Shown piece after piece: positions 43,201 through 47,913 of a stretch of 64,000 nt of DNA. Position 1 is the stretch's first letter, and each line of letters begins with the position of its first letter. The notes under the pieces were generated by a model. The model was not told the origin of the DNA. It made no database searches and saw nothing but the letters and a program-made list of their open reading frames with translations. The position numbers were made by a program, and so were the translations under genes. This DNA comes from Amblyornis subalaris (Eukaryota > Chordata > Aves > Passeriformes > Ptilonorhynchidae), in assembly GCA_018881555.1 (NCBI GenBank), contig JACAXG010000054.1:1674001-1738000 (forward strand), read 5' to 3'.

Positions 43201-46000
43201 ATGGTTAGTAACAACTTAAAGGCAAGTCAAACAAAACAGAATTAACGTTGTTTCTGTTACCACCCTGCTGTGAAGCTTCCTCTCCACAATTCTTCTAAAT
43301 TTACCATCACAATACCTACTACTGGTTTTCCCTCCTTTTCTGGTCCTCTGCTGCATAAATAGGAGAAATGAACTAAACAGGCTCCACCGGACAAACTAGC
43401 TTTTCCTACAATACAGGAACCAACCCAGGAAGGAATAGAGAAAGCAAATGAAATAAAATGACAAAGTTATTAACATGGAGTGGGCGGAATGCCAACCTAT
43501 GAGTGATTACAATTATCTGAAGACATGACACTGGACTTTCAAAAGGCATGGCAAACAGGCTGTTTACACTGTACAAATCACTACTTCAGCATTCTTCTAA
43601 CACATTTTAAGAGAGACTATATAAATCCTATAACCATAAAATCAGAAAATCATAGAATCATTAAGATTAGAAAAGATGTCTAAGATCAGTGAGTCCAACC
43701 ATTAAACTAGTACCACCGTGTTCATCTTTTAAACCATATTTCCCAACTTCCTCCTCCACATAGTTTTGGATCACTTCCACGCATAGCGGTTCCACCACTT
43801 CCCTGGGCAACCTGTTCCCACATGCCTGACCACCCTTTCCATGAAGAACTTTTCCTAATATCCAAGTGCAAGTTGGATGCAAGTTGAGGCCATTTCCTCT
43901 TGTCCTTTGCTTGGTAGCTGGGAGAAGAGGCACCCACCNGGTGCCTGGCTACAGCCTCCTTTCAGGTAGTTGGAGAGAGCGATAAGGTCTCCCCTTAGCC
44001 TCCTTTTCTCCAGGCTAAACACCTCCAGCTTCCTCAGCTGCTCCTCATAAGATGTGTTCTTCAGACCCTTCACTGGCTCCATTGTTCTTCTCTGGATATG
44101 CTGCTACTTTGGCACAGGCCAGGACGCCATTGGCCTTCTTAGCCACCTGGGCACACTGCTGGATCATGTTCAGCTGGATGTTGACCAGCACCACCAAGTC
44201 CTTTTCCNCTGGGCAACTTTCCAGCCGCTAAATCATTTTAGGTATGGGGGATTCAAATTCAATTCAAGCAATTCAAATGGGGGATGGCAATATGGGGGGA
44301 GAAAAATCTACTCTATATTGATGATTCCTTTAATTAGTGAGATTGCAAATCTTTCCAACCACTGGTCATACAAATGGCTCGGGCTGGCTAGACGAATACT
44401 GGTCTTTCCATTTTATTCATGCACATTGGCTTTAAGAAGTGGAGCTGCTTTAGGTTTGTATCAGAATAACAAAATACGGACCAAAACCCACCGATATCAA
44501 TATAGAGTTTTATTATCAACGGGTTTCAGGGAAAATGAGTAGAATGCTGCTCAGTACTGACCGACTTTTCACTGTCAGTTCACTGAAAACTGACACACAA
44601 AAAAACCCTAGAAAAATGTAACACATTCACGTCCACTGTTACCAAAGAATTTAACATGAAACTGAACCCCCCAAACACTACACAACACAAAACTTCAATA
44701 AACTAAAATAAACAAAACCAAACAAACAAAAATCCCCACAGTGTGGCAAAAACATCTTTTTCATGACAGGTCAAAATTTTTCCACTGTCAAAATCAGCTG
44801 CCCCTTTATGATCTTTTTGGCTTTCATCATCCATAAAGTCCCCAACACCTGAAAATCGAGCATTTTAGTCTGCATGTCCTGCCACTGTACATTGTGGAAG
44901 ATTCAGCTCAGTGGACCCAGACTCTGAGCTGACATTGTGACTGACATTGTACAAATCACAATGTACACAAAGTTCTTACTACAACAGTTTGAGCTGCTTG
45001 AACACAGACTCCTACAATACTGCGAACGGCAGCATGATTGCAAGCACAGGTATTACACAGAAAACTATTTAAGAACACAGTGCAAGCATGTGTTCCCCTG
45101 CGTTGCCTTTTGCACTTTACATTCTCAGTCACCTCGTTTTTCTGTGTCTGCCTCAACATTAGCAACATCAGCACTGCATTAACGTATGTGTGACAGGTTT
45201 CAAAAACACACGGTGAGACAACCCTGAGCACATTTAGGAGAATCCTCCAGTAAGAGCCAAACACTGAAGTAACCATATACTGTTCAAACCACAGGGGCAG
45301 GTTTGGCACCACAGCAAGACAGGTTTTTTTATGGGACACAAACCCCAAGTCATCCAAAAACATCTCTGCCGTGAACTGGGCTGTCTTCACTGGTGGTTAG
45401 CACCTGATGTAGCTGAGTAAAAATTTCCTCAAGAGGCAGTGGACCCCATCCCTTTACCTGGACCCTCCCCTGCAGTCAAGGCTGTAGAGGATAAGTCTTG
45501 CACAGTAAAGGTGCCCTGTGCTGAGATCCCCTCTGTCACCAGGCAGACAGGTGGCCTCCCCCGCTTCTTCCACCCCGGCTACTGATGAGGGGGCTAAAGA
45601 CATCCAGAGCAGCGAAAGGGCCGGTCGGATACAGATGGGGAAGAGATGCTGGCCAATCCTCCACGCATGGCAGGGTACCAGCGGTCACCCAAATGCGACA
45701 GCAAGCGGCCAAGCCTGGAGGGTCGTGCCGGAGGTCGGGGTGTCAAGCGAGGTGAGGCGCTGCCACCGCACCCCAGCGCCCCTCCGCAGGCAGAGGCGCG
45801 CACCCACGGACACGCCACCTCCCGCGCACCCACCGACACGCCACCTCCGCGCACCCACGGCGGCCCCGCACGCACTTACTCAGCGCCGCCACGGTGCCGG
45901 CCTCCAGCAACAGGCAGTCCTGGCGGCTGCGCGCCTCCAGCAGGGCGCTCGGCCCCGGCTCCTGCTTCCAGAGCAGCCGCAGCCCTTTGCTGAGAGCCAT
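1149..46000 (-). CDS. SYNJ2: Synaptojanin 2, 5' partial gene (coding exons 1-13 of a longer gene)
   Basis: Synaptojanin 2 dephosphorylates membrane phosphoinositides: an N-terminal SAC domain acts on several phosphates and a central 5-phosphatase removes the 5-phosphate of PI(4,5)P2, in endocytosis and vesicle uncoating. Thirteen exons with GT-AG borders join in phase into 598 codons plus 2 bases. The protein starts [10 protein letters not shown], like human SYNJ2. The SAC motif [11 protein letters not shown] is at about residues 383-393 (Cys384, Arg390, Thr391). The 5-phosphatase begins with GTWNVNGGK at about 533-541 and continues to [13 protein letters not shown] in exon 13. SYNJ2 is preferred over SYNJ1 because of the start, [21 protein letters not shown] in exon 12 and matches to remembered human SYNJ2 throughout. 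The WxGDFNYR and PAWTDR motifs, the RNA-recognition-like part and the proline-rich tail must lie left of position 1. No stop, frameshift or N falls in a called exon, so it looks intact. Exon joins are inferred. Confidence 0.96.
1234..3338 (-). other. SYNJ2 intron 12
   Basis: About 2.1 kb between exons 12 and 13. It holds the 11-bp-stem hairpin at 2525-2550. I recognise no gene or repeat in the rest. Confidence 0.8.
2525..2550. other. Perfect hairpin: 11-bp stem, 4-base loop (SYNJ2 intron 12)
   Basis: CTTGTATAAGG is followed by TAGC and its exact reverse complement CCTTATACAAG. It is too short to be a microRNA precursor and has no T-run marking it as a terminator-like element. Its role is unknown. 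Confidence 0.85.
3339..3530 (-). CDS. SYNJ2: SYNJ2 exon 12 (start of 5-phosphatase domain)
   Basis: The 192-nt exon encodes [20 protein letters not shown], then [20 protein letters not shown] and [29 protein letters not shown] is the first conserved box of the inositol 5-phosphatase fold. The acceptor is acttctgtcag|TAACTCC and the donor is TTTCAAG|GTAAGACTT. An internal ATG at 3507-3505 (Met515) would be the first in-frame start for any transcript that begins downstream of exon 11. Confidence 0.96.
3855..4502 (-). mobile_element. Solo LTR of an avian endogenous retrovirus, rearranged (SYNJ2 intron 11)
   Basis: Read on the minus strand, the element begins TGTCCTGGTTTCAGG at about 4502, as in a common avian ERV LTR I recognise from memory. 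It then has a CRE-like TGATGTCAT followed by a TATA box (TTTATAAAT, near plus 4175-4183), and a polyadenylation-like stretch with ATAAAACTGCC near plus 4030. It ends near GGGGTTAAACTATAG at about 3889. The expected LTR end is replaced by repeated TAGTCTATA units at 3855-3890, and a second copy of the LTR terminal sequence lies inside at 4373-4430. I saw no clear target duplication or internal viral genes. Transcription sense matches SYNJ2. Confidence 0.8.
4373..4430 (-). repeat. Duplicated LTR terminal segment inside the intron 11 LTR
   Basis: The plus-strand string starting TGCTGTGGTTTAAAACC and ending CACTCGCTCA is a second, less decayed copy of the LTR end otherwise found at about 3885-3945. 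It interrupts the LTR between GTGTCACCAAC and TAGTCTCATATTAAATCC, which are contiguous in the LTR as I remember it. Confidence 0.55.
5432..5597 (-). CDS. SYNJ2: SYNJ2 exon 11 (SAC to 5-phosphatase linker)
   Basis: The 166-nt exon encodes [20 protein letters not shown], then [20 protein letters not shown] and [15 protein letters not shown], plus one base. The [16 protein letters not shown] motif is shared by synaptojanins. The acceptor is gtctgacctag|GTTGGG and the donor is CTGCTGG|GTAAAGCC. Intron 10 between exons 10 and 11 is only 96 bp. Confidence 0.95.
5694..5843 (-). CDS. SYNJ2: SYNJ2 exon 10 (end of SAC domain)
   Basis: The 150-nt exon (50 codons, phase 0 on both sides) encodes [20 protein letters not shown], then [19 protein letters not shown] and [11 protein letters not shown]. 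Human has the same order with [20 protein letters not shown]. The acceptor is catctaatccag|ATACTG and the donor is CATAAG|GTAAGGAAA. Confidence 0.95.
6071..6152 (-). CDS. SYNJ2: SYNJ2 exon 9 (SAC catalytic CX5R motif)
   Basis: The 82-nt exon encodes [20 protein letters not shown] followed by QAFVALE. It carries the SAC catalytic motif CX5R(T/S): Cys384, Arg390 and Thr391 in the joined protein, so the SAC domain is predicted to be active. I chose acceptor ttaccaaag|TCTGCAG because it is the one that keeps phase and gives a length equal to human. The nearer ctgcag|ACAGG would bring a stop. An N lies in the acceptor tract at 6162. The donor is CTGGAG|GTGAGTTTG. Confidence 0.93.
6572..6744 (-). 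CDS. SYNJ2: SYNJ2 exon 8 (SAC domain)
   Basis: The 173-nt exon encodes [20 protein letters not shown], then [20 protein letters not shown] and [17 protein letters not shown]. The [14 protein letters not shown] segment is typical of synaptojanin SAC domains. The acceptor is tatctaaacag|AAACTG and the donor is CCATG|GTGAGTGTC. It leaves 2 bases, and joining to exon 9 gives a Cys codon where I recall Arg in human. Confidence 0.94.
6745..9691 (-). other. SYNJ2 intron 7: nothing recognised
   Basis: About 2.9 kb of AT-rich sequence between exons 7 and 8. The short open frames in it match no family I know. Confidence 0.75.
9692..9788 (-). CDS. SYNJ2: SYNJ2 exon 7 (SAC domain)
   Basis: The 97-nt exon completes Arg and encodes [20 protein letters not shown] followed by [12 protein letters not shown]. 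This matches the human [18 protein letters not shown] block. The acceptor is ttttgctgtag|GCATATG and the donor is TTTAAG|GTAAAAGC. It leaves in phase 0. Confidence 0.95.
10345..10430 (+). repeat. Possible ancient amniote interspersed repeat fragment
   Basis: The string AGAACTGCTGCACTGGATCAGAACGAAAGTCC followed by GGCCCAGTTTCTTCAGG (shown in part: CTGCACTGGATCAG) resembles an old sauropsid repeat with the consensus CATACTGGATCAGACCAAAGG, which I recall only approximately. The family is uncertain. Confidence 0.35.
12555..12616 (-). CDS. SYNJ2: SYNJ2 exon 6 (SAC domain)
   Basis: The 62-nt exon encodes [20 protein letters not shown] and the first two bases of an Arg codon. Human SYNJ2 has [22 protein letters not shown]. 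The acceptor is ttattttag|GTTGGTTC and the donor is TTTGACAG|GTAAGTTTC. Confidence 0.95.
13105..13165. repeat. AT-rich palindromic cluster (SYNJ2 intron 6-5 side)
   Basis: Positions 13129-13148 form a perfect 20-bp palindrome built of ATATTTTAAT and its complement. It is embedded in further TTTTAATATT repeats and flanked by two GGATAAT strings. It lies in the intron between exons 5 and 6 and could extrude as a hairpin. Confidence 0.75.
14448..14531 (-). CDS. SYNJ2: SYNJ2 exon 5 (SAC domain)
   Basis: The 84-nt exon encodes [20 protein letters not shown] followed by FWEQTGLQ, matching the SAC signature [14 protein letters not shown]. The acceptor is tttatttttgcag|ACAATT and the donor is CTTCAG|GTAAACAA. 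It is phase 0 on both sides (28 codons) and too short for a naive ORF list. Confidence 0.95.
14532..22814 (-). other. SYNJ2 intron 4: nothing recognised
   Basis: About 8.3 kb with no CR1, LTR or exon-like block that I recognise. Open frames such as the 156-codon plus-strand one at 18505-18975 contain an N, lack splice logic and show no known motif. Confidence 0.7.
22815..23040 (-). CDS. SYNJ2: SYNJ2 exon 4 (SAC domain)
   Basis: The 226-nt exon encodes [20 protein letters not shown], then [20 protein letters not shown] and [17 protein letters not shown]. The motif [17 protein letters not shown] is very strongly conserved in SAC phosphatases. The acceptor is gaaattttcag|GAACCAG and the donor is GAGCAG|GTAAGTGG. 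It leaves in phase 0. Confidence 0.97.
23041..25434 (-). other. SYNJ2 intron 3: nothing recognised
   Basis: About 2.4 kb between exons 3 and 4, without a recognisable gene or repeat. Confidence 0.75.
25435..25705 (-). CDS. SYNJ2: SYNJ2 exon 3 (SAC domain)
   Basis: The 271-nt exon encodes [20 protein letters not shown], then [18 protein letters not shown], and ends [23 protein letters not shown]. The LVTGCTSVG and YKITATDF stretches are hallmarks of the SAC N-terminal part of synaptojanins. The acceptor is ttttctag|GTAACACT and the donor is TTCTG|GTGAGTACT. The final Trp codon is split 2+1 with exon 4. Confidence 0.96.
27839..28226 (+). mobile_element. CR1 LINE, 3' end fragment (SYNJ2 intron 2)
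   Basis: The segment runs from TTCAACCCGGAGAAAAGGC through GGAACAGGCTGCCCAGAGAA to GTGTCCCTGCCCATGGCAGG and ends CAACTCAGGCCATTCTACAG. These are the familiar blocks of the chicken-repeat-1 3' end. It is 5'-truncated, as nearly all CR1 copies are, carries no reverse transcriptase, and lies antisense to SYNJ2. Confidence 0.93.
32812..33900 (-). mobile_element. Solo LTR (1,089 bp) of an ERVL-like avian endogenous retrovirus, with 5-bp target duplication
   Basis: The element starts TGTGGTGGTTTGACC and ends ACCCAGTACA, giving TG...CA termini. It is flanked on both sides by ATTCC (32807-32811 and 33901-33905). A 5-bp duplication suits class III (ERVL-type) integration. The sequence matches an avian LTR type I recognise from memory, with many CTCCAGCATGGG-like internal repeats. 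The minus strand is chosen tentatively because the remembered family reads in that direction (TGTACTGGGTTTGTGTGGCA, with a TATA-like GATTTAAGAA). No gag, pol or env is attached, so it is a recombination-derived solo LTR in SYNJ2 intron 2. Open frames across it are not genes. Confidence 0.88.
33190..33560. repeat. Internal diverged tandem units within the intron 2 LTR
   Basis: Variants of CTGCTCCAGTGTGGGT recur: CTCCAACATGGAG, CTGCTCCAGCGTAGGTCC, CTGCTCAGGCATGGGCTCC, CTGCTCCAACATGGGCTTCC and CTGCTCCAGCATGGACC. Spacing is about 40-60 bp. They are part of the LTR. Confidence 0.7.
35600..35686 (-). CDS. SYNJ2: SYNJ2 exon 2 (early SAC domain)
   Basis: This is an 87-nt exon missed by simple ORF scans because it is short. 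It reads [20 protein letters not shown] then LGELQLKC, matching human [26 protein letters not shown]. The acceptor is ttcatttcttag|CTTCAG and the donor is TGTG|GTAAGTGAC. It enters in phase 1, completing a Thr codon with the last base of exon 1, and leaves in phase 1. A second AG six bases inside the exon could act as an alternative in-frame acceptor. Confidence 0.94.
38430..38757 (+). mobile_element. CR1 LINE, 3' end fragment of a second subtype (SYNJ2 intron 1)
   Basis: Recognisable blocks are TCTTTTCAGTGGTGCCCAGC, TTCAACATGAGGAAGAGCTT, GCACTGGAACAGGAG, GGAGACATTCAAAACCCACC and TGAGGTCTCTTCCAACCC. It ends in GATTCTGTGATTATGTGAT, the short 3' repeat typical of CR1. The left end is diffuse. 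It lies antisense to SYNJ2 and has no coding capacity. Confidence 0.92.
38976..38992. repeat. Microsatellite (CATA)n, about four units
   Basis: CTACATACATACATA is followed by an N and ATAG. The N inside the array suggests length or base ambiguity in the assembly. Confidence 0.7.
43640..44227 (-). mobile_element. CR1 LINE, 3' fragment on minus strand (SYNJ2 intron 1)
   Basis: Read on the minus strand, it contains blocks equivalent to CTCCAGGCTAAACACCTCCA on plus (the GAGGTGTTTAGCCTGGAG block) and CCCTGGGCAACCTGTTCCCA. It ends with the GATTCTATGATTTTCTGATTTT tail at about 43640-43660. It is the longest CR1 copy here (about 590 bp) and lies in the same sense as SYNJ2. The reading frames through it are broken. 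Confidence 0.92.
45796..45860. repeat. GC-rich tandem repeat next to the exon 1 donor, 25-26-bp unit, about 2.5 copies
   Basis: The core GCACCCAC appears at 45800, 45826 and 45851. The first two units also share GACACGCCACCTCC. The array is in the first 80 bases of intron 1, just downstream of the donor at 45879. Confidence 0.75.
45880..46000 (-). CDS. SYNJ2: SYNJ2 exon 1, coding part (start codon to first donor)
   Basis: The ATG is at 46000-45998 and opens [18 protein letters not shown], followed by [21 protein letters not shown]. Human SYNJ2, as I recall it, starts [10 protein letters not shown] and has LLEARGRDDCLLFEAGTVATL, so this ATG is the conserved start; the bird form is about 3 residues shorter. 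The exon gives 40 codons plus 1 base and ends at donor A|GTAAGTGCG. The start context has C at -3 and G at +4, so it is only moderate. The exon sits inside the CpG island. The 5' UTR continues to the right, but its end cannot be read from sequence. Confidence 0.95.
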
Positions 46001-46575
46001 GGGTGCCGTCGGCCGCGGGGAGGACGGCGCAGGGGTCCCGGCGGAGAGGGTGGCGAAGGAGCCTCCGACTCGTCGGGCGCACGGCGCAGCGCTCGGGACC
46101 GCCGGTAGCCCCGCGGGAGCTGTTCCGAGCGCCCGTCCCCGGTCCTGGCCGGCCGCTTCTCCCAGGGAGGCGGGCAAGGAAGGAGGGCGGCCGCGCCCCG
46201 CTCCCGCTCGCCGGTCACCTCAGCAGGCCCTCGAGTGCCCCCGAGTGCCTCTGGTGCGGGGGTGCCCAGNGCTGAGGGAAGCGGAGCGTCCCCCGCGGGC
46301 GGCCCCGCTGCTGTGTCCTCCTCCTCGGGGAGCTCCGGCTGCGGCCGGCGGGGCGGGAGCGACCTTCCCCTTTGCTCTCNGCCTTTCTCTTCCCACCCGC
46401 GGTAAACTTCCCAGAGCTAACTTTGTCCCTCTGGCTCCGCGGCCCCGGCTCCTCCTCCTCCGGGACAGGTACAAGCCGCCGGCGGGGCGCTGCCACGCGC
46501 CCTGCCCGGGAGGGAAGGGAGGAGCGCCGGCCGCGCTGCCGAGCCCGGCGGGGCGCTGTGGGTCCCGGCTCGGCC

Positions 46576-46650
46576 CGGCTGGGTTGTTCCCGGCCGGCCG
46601 GGCTGTTCCTGGCTCGGCTGGGCTGTTTCCAGCCCGGCGGTGCTGCTCCC
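46576..46650. repeat. GC-rich tandem repeat, about 20-bp unit, roughly four copies
   Basis: The core CGGCTGGGTTGTTCC recurs with variation at about 46576, 46595, 46615 and 46635. The spacing is near 20 bp, and the fourth copy is degenerate (GGCGGTGCTGCTCC). It lies in the CpG island upstream of the SYNJ2 start codon. Confidence 0.7.
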
Positions 46651-46968
46651 CACCCCCGCGGGGGCGCGTCCGGGCCGCGGCGGCTGTGGTGAAGGTCGCC
46701 GTCGAGCCGTCGGGAGCGCGGCGGGCCCAGCAACGCCTTGAGGCGCCGNACTCGTTCCCTCCGCAACCTCCGTTCCCTCCACGCCTCCTGGCGTGGCAGG
46801 GGAGGCTGCTGCCGCTGCTGCCCCTGCCGCCCGGGGAGAGGCCGCGCTCCTTCCCGCTTCCTGCGGGGAGCGGCCGCCCGGGCTCCCGGCGTCCCTCCCC
46901 GCTGACAGGGCCGGCAGGGAGCTCCCCTCGGGGCTCCTTTTTGACTGTGCGCTGTCCCGCGGGATGCG

Positions 46969-47053
46969 TATAAAGAGCCTGGCGTAAAGGCATAATGCAC
47001 GTTTTCTGGTGTTGCAGGACTCCCGTCACAATTCCCTGGCGAGTCTGTGCAGG
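46969..47053 (+). promoter_or_regulatory. Candidate divergent TATA promoter and short first exon
   Basis: On the plus strand, at the right shoulder of the CpG island, TATAAAG lies at 46969-46975. A start about 30 bases downstream would give a short exon ending at a strong donor, CAGG|GTGAGTG (donor GT at 47054). A good acceptor (ttttctggtgttgcag) also ends at 47017, so 47018-47053 could instead be an internal 36-nt exon. Transcription away from SYNJ2 would fit a bidirectional CpG-island promoter. No meaningful reading frame follows, so any product is likely non-coding. This is inference from motifs only. Confidence 0.3.
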
Positions 47054-47882
47054 GTGAGTGCTGTTTTTTTTCCCCAGAGTTCAGCCATAAGGAGTGGATT
47101 GAGGAGGTAGGCACAGGTACACAAATGCGTTCGGAGGAGAGAAAAACTCGCCGTAATTTCTAACAGAATATGCAGTCCTATTCGTACACGGGTAAACCAA
47201 GCAGAATTCTAATTTTTTTAACAACATTAATTATAACTTAAATGTATATGTAGAGAAAATTGCGAAACTCAAAATACCCCGGCTACCATCTGTTATTATT
47301 GTCTCACGCTGAGAACATCGGTCATGGCTGTGCTCTGCCAGGTGGAATGTCACAGTCCCCGTCCCCTTCGAACTTGATGGAAACAAACTGAAAAGCACGT
47401 ACTGCCTTCCTGTCACACACCTCTGGTTTATTTATTTTATAACCAGCAGTGATTTGGAAAGGAGATTAATTTTATGTTTGTTTATAGTGCTTCCTTAAAA
47501 AAGCGTTTTGAAAGGATCTGGTAGGGAAAGTGGGATTAGTGTTTGCATAGGGCTTTTTTTCGCCCCCAATAATAAACTTTGATTACAGTATGTAGGGTGA
47601 GATTTAAAAGTACTGGGTAAAGTAAAAGAAAGTACCCAGAAACTGTAGAAATTAAGTGACCAGGATGAAAAANGTGAGCCAGCACACAGGGCAAAGTTTG
47701 GGAGTTTTAGAGGATGTAAGAACATAGATTAGCCATGCTCAATTTTAAACAGAAAAGGGGATGCCTTTCTAACAGCTACCCTATGTGAATGGCAGACCAA
47801 GAATCAGTTTATGTCTTTGACATCTTTCACTCTTTCCCTAGAGAAAAGTGCTCATTTGAGATGAAATACTTATATCTTAGTG

Positions 47883-47913
47883 CTAATACTTAGCTAATAC
47901 TTACTAATACTTA
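47883..47913 (+). repeat. Short tandem repeat, CTAATACTTA x3
   Basis: Three exact copies of CTAATACTTA sit at 47883, 47894 and 47904, with one extra base between the first two. They are in the upstream non-coding region. Confidence 0.85.

Larger units (their letters stand above)
35687..45879 (-). other. SYNJ2 intron 1
   Basis: About 10.2 kb. It contains CR1 copies at 38430-38757 and 43640-44227, an unassigned stretch at about 44229-44580, a 135-145-codon minus-strand open frame at 44956-45390, and the GC-rich tandem array beside the exon 1 donor. Confidence 0.85.
45690..46980 (-). promoter_or_regulatory. SYNJ2: CpG island promoter and 5' UTR of SYNJ2
   Basis: About 1.3 kb of very GC- and CpG-rich DNA stands out sharply from the AT-rich surroundings and contains the SYNJ2 start codon. 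GC boxes (GGGGCGGG type) occur near 46345 and similar GGCGGGGCG strings near 46480 and 46540. I see no TATA box at a suitable distance upstream of exon 1 on the minus strand, which fits a dispersed CpG-island promoter. The transcription start cannot be fixed from sequence. Long open frames here on both strands are by-products of high GC content. Confidence 0.85.

Noticed and set aside
44054..44542. 162-codon plus-strand open frame
   Set aside because: The first third is the antisense of the CR1 copy and the rest has no recognisable content.
45998..46177. In-frame extension of SYNJ2 exon 1 by 59 residues upstream of MALSKGL
   Set aside because: The extension opens at TTG, not ATG, and is a low-complexity Ala/Pro/Gly/Arg translation of the CpG island. 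The conserved family start is the ATG at 46000.
45518..46973. Long plus-strand open frames of 196 and 359 codons over the CpG island
   Set aside because: High GC removes stop codons in all frames. The frames contain Ns, have Pro/Arg/Ala-rich composition and overlap the real SYNJ2 exon 1 on the other strand.
46215..47114. Minus-strand open frames of 299 and 269 codons upstream of SYNJ2
   Set aside because: Same GC effect. Two overlapping frames are open at once, and both are low-complexity with no known domain.
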